From CAYJPV01 sp964396055 (GTDB lineage Bacteria > Acidobacteriota > Vicinamibacteria > Vicinamibacterales > JAKQTR01): a stretch of DNA of 55,280 nt. The translations under genes and the position numbers were made by a program. Positions within the stretch are counted from its first letter, which is position 1. Every line of letters begins with the position of its first letter. The notes beneath the pieces are model-generated. The model saw nothing but the letters and a program-made list of their open reading frames with translations. It was not told the DNA's origin and searched no databases. The stretch lies in assembly GCA_964396055.1 (NCBI GenBank), contig CAYNDV010000013.1, forward strand, positions 1-55,280, in the 5' to 3' direction. Below are positions 49,650 to 55,280 of the stretch, one piece after another.

Positions 49650-49656
49650 GTAGTAT
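49650..49656 (+). promoter_or_regulatory. Putative -10 box GTAGTAT of the MFS carrier
   Basis: GTAGTAT 38 bases before ATG 49695. An overlapping GTATCGT at 49653-49659 is an alternative. Confidence 0.4.
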
Positions 49657-49694
49657 CGTTGACCGTTCTTCCGGCCCCGTGGAGAGGACCGCCG

Positions 49695-51017
49695 ATGAGT
49701 GACGGACTGCAGCGCCCGACGCACGCCCGGTACTGGGTCGTTGTGTTCGCCGTGACGCTGGCCATCATTCAGTACATCGACCGCGTGTGCATCTCGAAGG
49801 CGATGCCCGCGATCCAGGCGGAGCTGCATTTCTCGAACGTGCAGGCGGGGTACATCTTCGGGGCGTTCACGCTGGCCTACGCGCTGTTCGAAATCCCTGC
49901 GGGGTGGCTGGGTGACCGGTTCGGGCCCCGCAAGGTCCTCATGCGGGTCGTCATCTGGTGGTCGTTCTTCACGGCGGCCACGGCCAGGGCGAACACGGCT
50001 GTGACGATGATGGCCGTCCGGTTCCTGTTCGGCGCCGGCGAGGCCGGGTGCTTCCCGAACATCACCAAGGCCTTCACGACGTGGCTGCCGCCTGATGAAC
50101 GCGTGCGCGCACAGGGCATCCTCTGGCTCGCGGCCCGGTGGGGCGGGGCGGTCACGCCGCTGCTGGTTGTGGCGGTGCTCGGGCTGGTGTCGTCGTGGCG
50201 CCGCGCGTTCGAGATCTTCGGGCTGCTCGGCTTCGTCTGGGCGTTCTTCTTCTACCGCTGGTTCCGCGACAATCCCCACGAGCATCCGTCGGTCAACGAG
50301 GCCGAGAAACGCCTGCTCACGGGCGTCGACAACCTCGGCTCCCGCCACGCCCGCGTGCCGTGGGCCGTCTTCTTCCGCTCGCGATCGGCCTGGCTGCTGT
50401 GGCTGCAGTACGCCTGCCTGAGTTACGTCTGGTACTTCTACGTCACCTGGTTCCCGACCTACCTCCAGTCGGAGCACGGCCGTGACCTGGGCCCGACAAT
50501 GCTCGCGGTCGTGGCGGGCCTGCCCCTGTTCGGCGGGGGCATCGGCTCGCTCATCTCGGGCTTCTGCGCCGGGGCGCTGGGGCGGCGCGTCGGCGGCATC
50601 GGCCGGGCGCGCAAGGGACTGGCGGCGTTCGGATTCGTCGCCGCCGCCGGTTGCCTGCTCGCGTCGGATTCCGCCAGGGGCAACCCCCTCGCGCTCGCCC
50701 TGCTCATCGGCCTGGCGGGGCTGTTCAACGACTTCGCCCTGCCGTGCGCCTGGGGCACCTGCATGGATGTCGGCGGGCGATTCGCGGGCACCTTCTCAGG
50801 GGCCATGAACATGATGGGGAACCTGGGCGGATTCATCGCCCCGGTGGCCACCGGATACATCCTCGATCTGACAGGCCGCTGGGACCTTGTCTTCTACTCG
50901 TCGTCTGTGGTCTATCTGCTCGGCGCGCTGTCGTGGGTGCTGCTCGATCCCGTCACGCCCCTCGACGGTCCCGCGGGCGGCCGCCTGCCGGTCGGCACGG
51001 AGTCACCGCGCGGTTGA
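49695..51017 (+). CDS. MFS transporter, anion:cation symporter (sugar-acid) type
   Basis: Twelve-helix inner-membrane carrier, 440 residues, ATG 49695 with GGAGAGG upstream. The N-terminus YIDRVCISKAMPAIQAEL, the loop 2-3 motif GWLGDRFGPRKVL, and FGAGEAGCFPNITKAF are typical of the ACS family (hexuronate, galactonate, glucarate carriers). Divergent from the pentonate operon, so a pentonate or hexuronate is the likely cargo. TonB- or ABC-type uptake is not needed for such acids. Confidence 0.9.
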   Translation: MSDGLQRPTHARYWVVVFAVTLAIIQYIDRVCISKAMPAIQAELHFSNVQAGYIFGAFTLAYALFEIPAGWLGDRFGPRKVLMRVVIWWSFFTAATARANTAVTMMAVRFLFGAGEAGCFPNITKAFTTWLPPDERVRAQGILWLAARWGGAVTPLLVVAVLGLVSSWRRAFEIFGLLGFVWAFFFYRWFRDNPHEHPSVNEAEKRLLTGVDNLGSRHARVPWAVFFRSRSAWLLWLQYACLSYVWYFYVTWFPTYLQSEHGRDLGPTMLAVVAGLPLFGGGIGSLISGFCAGALGRRVGGIGRARKGLAAFGFVAAAGCLLASDSARGNPLALALLIGLAGLFNDFALPCAWGTCMDVGGRFAGTFSGAMNMMGNLGGFIAPVATGYILDLTGRWDLVFYSSSVVYLLGALSWVLLDPVTPLDGPAGGRLPVGTESPRG

Positions 51018-51083
51018 GGCGCGGGCGCGCCTCTGCTACGATGGCAGTCCCAAGCCGCGCCGCGCGCGGCTGATCCTCGCCTC

Positions 51084-51170
51084 GCGGAAGTGGCGGAACT
51101 GGCAGACGCACCAGCTTGAGGGGCTGGCGCTCGCAAGAGCGTGGGGGTTCGAATCCCCCCTTCCGCACCA
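51084..51170 (+). tRNA. tRNA-Leu, anticodon GAG
   Basis: An 87-base class II tRNA with encoded CCA. The acceptor stem GCGGAAG pairs with CTTCCGC; the discriminator is A. Anticodon stem CCAGC/GCTGG holds the loop TTGAGGG, giving anticodon GAG at 51118-51120. The long variable arm CGCTCGCAAGAGCG and the T-arm GGGGGTTCGAATCCCCC are as expected. A TACGAT box at about 51037-51042 could be its -10. Confidence 0.97.
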
Positions 51171-51306
51171 GCCTTCGCTCGACCTCCGCCTGCGCGACCT
51201 TCGGGCGAGCTACGGCCAGGCAGGCCAACCCAACACCAGCGAAGGCTGTCGCGCCGTAGCCGCCGGAGGAACGGATCTCCCCGGACCGTGGCGGAGGCGG
51301 ACGTCC

Positions 51307-51483
51307 ATGTCGACCACCGAGACGGTGTGGTCCGTGCTGATGCTGGGGGCCGCCATCTGGGCCCTGCAGTTCCTCGTGCCACGTGCCCGCCGCGAGCACG
51401 ACGGCTTCGGGATAATCTGCGCTGTGGCCATGGCCATCCTCGCCCTGTTCGCCTGGCTGTTTTTCGGCGTCGGCACCCGCTAG
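51307..51483 (+). CDS. Small two-helix membrane protein
   Basis: 58 residues from ATG 51307 with GGAGGCGGACG upstream. Two hydrophobic helices (about 8-24 and 35-54) are separated by a basic loop PRARREHDG. It lies between tRNA-Leu and the GntP gene, and its TAG stop is part of the next -10 box. No family recognised; short length leaves some doubt that it is real, but the hydrophobic pattern and ribosome site support it. Confidence 0.6.
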   Translation: MSTTETVWSVLMLGAAIWALQFLVPRARREHDGFGIICAVAMAILALFAWLFFGVGTR

Positions 51484-51486
51484 TAT
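51481..51486 (+). promoter_or_regulatory. -10 box TAGTAT, implies leaderless gntP-like mRNA
   Basis: TAGTAT is followed by six bases and ATG 51493, with no ribosome site. It contains the stop codon of the previous small gene, the same layout as at 21620-21634. Confidence 0.45.
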
Positions 51487-51492
51487 CTACCG

Positions 51493-52809
51493 ATGCCGCT
51501 GCTGATCGTCCTGCTCGGGATCGCCGTCCTGCTCCTGCTGATCCTCGGCTTCAAGCTCAACTCGTTCCTGGCGTTCGTCATCGTGTCCCTCGGCGTCGCG
51601 CTGGCGGGGGGCATGGACCTGAACGCCGCGGTCCTGTCCCTCGAGAAGGGCATCGGCGACACCCTGGGGATCATCGTGATGATCCTCGGACTCGGCGGCA
51701 TGCTGGGCAAGCTCGTGGCCGACAGCGGGGCCGCCCTCCGCATCACGTCCGGCCTCACGCGCCTCCTCGGCGTCAGCCGCGTGCAGTGGGCACTGATGCT
51801 CACGGCCTTCATCGTCGGCGTGCCGCTGTTCTACGACGTGGGCTTCGTCATCATGATGCCCATCGTCTTTGCGGTGGCGTCCACCACGGGCATGCCGCTG
51901 CTCTATCTGGGGCTGCCCACACTGGCGTCCCTGTCCGTCACGCACGGCTACCTCCCGCCGCACCCGGCGCCCACTGCCATCGCCACGATGTTCCATGCCG
52001 ACATCGGGACGGTGCTCGTCTACGGCATCATCATCGCGATTCCCGCGATCCTGGTGGCCGGCCCGTTGCTGTCGCGCGCGCTGAAGAAGATCGACGCGAA
52101 GCCGCTGGAGGAATTCACGCGCACCCAGCCTGCGGCGGACGGCAACCTCCCGGGGCTCGCCACCAGCCTCGTGTCGGCGCTGCTGCCCGTGCTGCTGATT
52201 GGTGGCGCCACCGTGGCGGCCCACGTTCTCCCCGAGGCCAACATCGTGCGGCGGGTGCTGGGGTGGGTGGGCAACCCGGTCATCGCCATGGTCATCTCGC
52301 TGCTGATGGCGGTCTACACCCTCGGCGTCGCGCGGGGCAGGACGATGCGCGACATCATGGGGTCGCTCGAGCACGCCATCAGCAGCCTGACAATGGTGAT
52401 GCTCATCATCGCGGGGGCGGGGGCGCTGAAACAGGTGATGGTGGACAGCGGCGTCAGCCGGTACATCGGCGACCTGCTGAACCAGGCGCCGATGTCGCCG
52501 CTGGTGCTCGGCTGGCTCATCGCCACGATTCTGCGCATCTGCGTGGGCTCCGCCACCGTGGCGGGCATCACCACCGCGGGCATCGTGCTGCCGGTGGTGG
52601 AGACGTCGGGCGTGAACCGCGAGCTGATGGTCCTGGCCATCGGTTCGGGCAGCCTGATGACCGCCCACGTGAACGACGGCGGCTTCTGGCTCGTGAAGGA
52701 GTACTTCAGCCTCAGCATCAAGGACACCCTCAGAACCTGGACCGTCATGGAGACGGCCGTGGGGGTGGTGGGCCTCGTGGGCGTGCTGGTGCTGAACCTG
52801 TTCGTGTGA
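51493..52809 (+). CDS. GntP-family gluconate:H+ symporter
   Basis: Inner-membrane proton symporter for gluconate-like sugar acids, 438 residues and about 12-14 helices. Family motifs: LGLGGMLGKLVADSGAA, VGVPLFYDVGFVIMMPI, VTHGYLPPHPAPTAIA, AGALKQVMVDSGV, RICVGSATVAGITTAGI and LMTAHVNDGGFWLVKEYF. It may feed pentonate or gluconate to the catabolic operon at 45-49.6 kb. The mRNA may be leaderless. It is followed by the 36-bp repeat block. Confidence 0.93.
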   Translation: MPLLIVLLGIAVLLLLILGFKLNSFLAFVIVSLGVALAGGMDLNAAVLSLEKGIGDTLGIIVMILGLGGMLGKLVADSGAALRITSGLTRLLGVSRVQWALMLTAFIVGVPLFYDVGFVIMMPIVFAVASTTGMPLLYLGLPTLASLSVTHGYLPPHPAPTAIATMFHADIGTVLVYGIIIAIPAILVAGPLLSRALKKIDAKPLEEFTRTQPAADGNLPGLATSLVSALLPVLLIGGATVAAHVLPEANIVRRVLGWVGNPVIAMVISLLMAVYTLGVARGRTMRDIMGSLEHAISSLTMVMLIIAGAGALKQVMVDSGVSRYIGDLLNQAPMSPLVLGWLIATILRICVGSATVAGITTAGIVLPVVETSGVNRELMVLAIGSGSLMTAHVNDGGFWLVKEYFSLSIKDTLRTWTVMETAVGVVGLVGVLVLNLFV

Positions 52810-52813
52810 CAAT

Positions 52814-52912
52814 CAATCCCGGATTGATTTCCGGGTGAATCGTGTCGGACGTGACGAACAATCCCGGATTGACTTCCGGGTGAATCGTGTCGGAAATCAA
52901 TCCGGGATTGTT
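52814..52912. repeat. 36-bp direct repeat plus 16-bp perfect inverted repeat
   Basis: Two 36-base copies (52814-52849 and 52859-52894) differ at a single base and are 45 bases apart. The AACAATCCCGGATTGA sequence that starts in the second copy (52857-52872) has a perfect 16-bp inverse copy at 52897-52912. Inside each copy CCCGG and CCGGG form a further small stem. The block fills the 117-base gap between the gntP-like gene and the D-threonine-aldolase-like gene. Confidence 0.9.
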
Positions 52913-52926
52913 GTGTGGGAGGTCCT

Positions 52927-54036
52927 GTGGACGCACCCTGGTTTGTCATCGACAACGTGGACGAAATCCCGACGCCGGCGCTGGCGCTCTACCCCGCGCG
53001 CATCGAGGAGAACATCCGCCGGATGGTCCGGATCGCCGGCGATCCGGCGCGGCTGCGGCCGCACGTCAAGACGCACAAGTGCGCGGAGATCGTCCGCCTG
53101 CAGCTGCAGCATGGCATCAACAAGTTCAAGTGCTCGACCATCGCCGAAGCAGAGATGACGGCCGCGGCCGGCGCCCCCGACGTCCTGCTGGCCCTGCAGC
53201 CGGTGGGGCCGGCCATTTCTCGGTTCTTCGCGCTGAGGCGCCGGTTCCCGGGTACCATGTTCAGCGCGATTGTCGACGCGGAGGACGTCATCGACCAGAT
53301 GGCGCGGGCCGCGTCGGCCGCGCATGATGACGCCGGTCTGTGGCTCGACGTCAACGTCGGCATGAACCGCACGGGCATCGCCCCGGGCGACGAAGCGATG
53401 CGCCTGTGCGCCCTGATTCACGCCAGGTCGGGCGTCACCTTCGGCGGCCTGCACGTGTACGACGGCCACATCCGCGAGTCGGACCTCGCAGCCCGCATCC
53501 GCGTGTGCGACGAGGGCTACCGGCCGGTGGAGGGGATGATTGCGTCCCTCGAGCAGGGCGGCCTGCCGGTGCCGGCGGTCGTCGCCGGCGGCTCGCCGAC
53601 CTTCCCGGTGCATGCGCGGCGTGCGGGTGTGCAGCTCAGCCCGGGAACCACGCTGCTCTGGGATGCGGGCTACGGGAATGCGTTCCCCGACATCGACCTG
53701 CTCTGTGCTGCCGTCGTAGTCACACGCGTCGTCAGCAAGCCGTCGGCGTCGCGCGTGTGCCTGGACCTCGGCACCAAGGCGCTGGCCACCGAGATGCCGC
53801 CGCCGCGCGTGGTCCTGCAGGACATCGGCCCGCACACCTTCGTCGGCCACAACGAGGAACACCTCGTCATCGAGACCCCCGACCCGGGCCGGTTCCGCAT
53901 TGGCGACGTGGTGTACGGGATTCCCATCCACATCTGTCCGACCGTGGCGCGCTACGACCGCGCGAGCGTGATCGTGAACGGCCGGTGCACGGACGAGTGG
54001 GCGATCGCGGCCGGCACGCGCCGCATCACGATCTGA
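52927..54036 (+). CDS. D-threonine aldolase / D-serine dehydratase-like PLP enzyme
   Basis: Fold-type III PLP enzyme acting on beta-hydroxy-D-amino acids. GTG 52927 has GGAGG five bases upstream and gives 369 residues; an upstream GTG at 52915 lacks such a site. PLP-Lys region RPHVKTHKCAEI, then GLWLDVNVGMNRTGI, GLHVYDGHIRE and VAGGSPTFPVHA. The C-terminal D-serine-dehydratase-like domain has the metal-site residues in GIPIHICPTV and a preceding HNEEH. Seven bases separate its stop from the M19 dipeptidase, so the two probably work in one D-amino-acid or dipeptide salvage unit. Confidence 0.88.
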   Translation: MDAPWFVIDNVDEIPTPALALYPARIEENIRRMVRIAGDPARLRPHVKTHKCAEIVRLQLQHGINKFKCSTIAEAEMTAAAGAPDVLLALQPVGPAISRFFALRRRFPGTMFSAIVDAEDVIDQMARAASAAHDDAGLWLDVNVGMNRTGIAPGDEAMRLCALIHARSGVTFGGLHVYDGHIRESDLAARIRVCDEGYRPVEGMIASLEQGGLPVPAVVAGGSPTFPVHARRAGVQLSPGTTLLWDAGYGNAFPDIDLLCAAVVVTRVVSKPSASRVCLDLGTKALATEMPPPRVVLQDIGPHTFVGHNEEHLVIETPDPGRFRIGDVVYGIPIHICPTVARYDRASVIVNGRCTDEWAIAAGTRRITI

Positions 54037-54043
54037 GGACGAG

Positions 54044-55117
54044 ATGGCGCAGCCGCTGATTGCCGACATCCACCTCGACCTGTCGATGAACGCCCTCGAG
54101 TGGAACCGCGACCTGCGGTGGACGGTCGACGAGATCCGGGACGCTGAACGAGGCATGACCGACAGGCCCGACCGCGGGCGCAATACCGTCTCGTTCGGCG
54201 AGATGCGACGGGGCCGCGTCGGGGTGTGCGTGGCGACGCTCATCGCCCGCTACGTGCGGCGGGGCAGCCCGATACCGGGTTGGTCCTCGCCGGAACAGGC
54301 CTGGGCCCAGACGCGGGGCCAGCTGGCCTGGTACCGCGCGATGGAGGAGGCGGGCGAACTGACGTCGATCACGTCGGCGGCCGGGCTCGATCGCCACCTG
54401 GCGCGGTGGGAGGCCAGCGACGGGGCCGGGCCCATCGGCTACGTGCTCAGCCTGGAGGGGGCCGACTCGCTGGTGACCGTCGGCCACCTCGAGCGCGCGT
54501 ACGCCGACGGCTTGCGCGCCGTCGGCCCGGCCCATTACGGCCCGGGCGTGTACGCCAACGGCACGACGTCGAGCGGGAGCCTGAACGAACGGGGCCGGGA
54601 CCTGCTGCGCGAGATGGACCGGCTGGGCGTCATCCTCGACGCCACGCACCTGTGCGACGAGGCGTTCTGGGAGGCGCTCGACCTGTTCCGCGGAGCCGTC
54701 TGGGCCAGCCACAACAACTGCCGGGCGCTGGTGCCGAACCAGCGGCAGTTCTCGGACGATCAGATCCGCGCGCTGGTGGCGCGCGGGGCCATCATCGGCG
54801 TGGCCCTGGATGCGTGGATGCTGGCGCCGGGCTGGGTGCGCGGCACCTCGACACCGGCGGCGATGGGCGTGGATCTGGCCCGCGCCGTCGACCACATCGA
54901 CCATGTCTGCCAGATCGCCGGCAACGCCCGGCATGCGGCGATCGGATCGGATCTCGACGGCGGGTTCGGCACCGAGCAGGGCCCGTCCGATCTCGACACC
55001 ATCGCCGATCTGCAGAAGTTCGTCGGCCTGCTCGCGTCGCGCGGCTGCACGCCCGAGGACATCGCCGGCATCTGCAGCGGCAACGCCGTCCGGTTCCTCA
55101 GGGGGGCGTTAGGGTAG
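54044..55117 (+). CDS. M19 (membrane dipeptidase family) metallodipeptidase
   Basis: Zinc dipeptidase of the renal-dipeptidase family, 357 residues, no signal peptide, so cytoplasmic. ATG 54044 with GAGGACGAG upstream. Metal ligands: His/Asp in ADIHLDL, Glu in LSLEGADSLV, His in LDATHLCDEAFWEAL and ASHNNCRALV, and Asp in IGSDLDGGFG. Members often accept a D-residue at the C-terminal side of the dipeptide, which fits the neighbouring D-amino acid enzyme. Its TAG stop lies in the first heptamer repeat of the following array. Confidence 0.9.
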   Translation: MAQPLIADIHLDLSMNALEWNRDLRWTVDEIRDAERGMTDRPDRGRNTVSFGEMRRGRVGVCVATLIARYVRRGSPIPGWSSPEQAWAQTRGQLAWYRAMEEAGELTSITSAAGLDRHLARWEASDGAGPIGYVLSLEGADSLVTVGHLERAYADGLRAVGPAHYGPGVYANGTTSSGSLNERGRDLLREMDRLGVILDATHLCDEAFWEALDLFRGAVWASHNNCRALVPNQRQFSDDQIRALVARGAIIGVALDAWMLAPGWVRGTSTPAAMGVDLARAVDHIDHVCQIAGNARHAAIGSDLDGGFGTEQGPSDLDTIADLQKFVGLLASRGCTPEDIAGICSGNAVRFLRGALG

Positions 55118-55280
55118 GGGCGTGGGACGTGGGGCGTGGGGCAAGAGATGTTGTTCCAGGTTCCAGGTTCCAAGTTCAAGGTTCGACAGCCGTGAACCGT
55201 GAACCGTGAACCGTCGTCTGCCTCTGGCCTCTCTAGCCTCTAGCCTCTAGCCTCTAGCCTCTAGCCTCTAGCCTCTAGCC
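55115..55280. repeat. Compound block of four different heptanucleotide arrays
   Basis: Array A 55122-55142: gtgggac and two gtggggc. Array B 55153-55187: five units of gttccag and variants. Array C 55191-55214: three cgtgaac and a partial unit. Array D 55220-55280: gcctctg, gcctctc, then six tagcctc units and a partial one running off the window. All four have period seven but unrelated sequence. No gene is visible in this stretch. Confidence 0.9.

Noticed and set aside
51084..51170. Integration site at tRNA-Leu
   Set aside because: No integrase and no second copy of the tRNA 3' end in the downstream 4 kb.
52815..52912. CRISPR array
   Set aside because: Only two direct copies plus one inverted partial copy, a 9-base gap instead of a 30-40-base spacer, and no cas genes.

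Overview
The window is very GC-rich and densely coded on both strands, with no gene-free stretch above 300 bases. Several traits point to a free-living, polymer-degrading bacterium of the Acidobacteriota, most likely a Vicinamibacteria-type soil lineage. These are a TIGR02999-like ECF sigma factor coupled to a Ser/Thr kinase, secreted S8 proteases (one with a W-G-E-N-I-V hexapeptide tail), GH95 and GH42 glycosidases, a carboxypeptidase-regulatory/TonB receptor, and PD40 and BACON modules. The taxonomic call is an inference from gene content; no marker gene is present.

Layout. 1-87: heptanucleotide repeats. 88-8240: GH42-like glycosidase, convergent S8 protease with the repeat tail, pdxB (vitamin B6 synthesis) and a GH95 fucosidase. 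8223-13334: a hybrid sensor kinase divergent from a dipeptidyl-peptidase IV. 13394-19956 (minus strand): sigma-54 activator, secreted amidase, and an iron/cobalamin-type ABC importer (permease, ATPase, lipoprotein). 20213-25348: archaemetzincin, DUF454 protein, BlaI/M56 pair and TonB-dependent receptor. 25525-28550: pruA and two small secreted proteins. 28570-31261 (minus): sulfotransferase and a GAF-GAF-GGDEF protein. 31445-34048: ROK-type kinase and nagA (amino-sugar use). 34097-37308 (minus): ECF sigma factor and Ser/Thr kinase. 37406-45173: second S8 protease, SDR, a PD40/Cys-repeat secreted protein, a membrane protein and a cupin. 45170-49596 (minus): three genes that together give the lower Weimberg route (sugar-acid dehydratase, 2-keto-3-deoxy-pentonate dehydratase, 2-oxoglutarate-semialdehyde dehydrogenase), divergent from an MFS carrier at 49695. 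Then tRNA-Leu(GAG), a 58-residue membrane protein, a GntP permease, a D-threonine-aldolase-like enzyme and an M19 dipeptidase. 55115-55280: a compound block of four different heptamer arrays.

How it works together. The main theme is scavenging: extracellular glycosidases and proteases, then uptake (TonB receptor, ABC importer, MFS, GntP), then catabolism of amino sugars, proline/glutamate semialdehyde, pentonic acids and D-amino acids or dipeptides. Regulation is rich (sigma-54 activator, ECF/STPK, hybrid kinase, diguanylate cyclase, BlaI).

Most unusual structure: heptamer repeat arrays of unrelated sequence but identical period at both window ends; a 36-bp direct repeat combined with a 16-bp perfect inverted repeat at 52814-52912; a G-run array upstream of the sigma-54 activator; the hexapeptide protease tail; and a recurrent GTANNNT -10 box, several copies of which lie so close to the start codon that the mRNAs would be leaderless.
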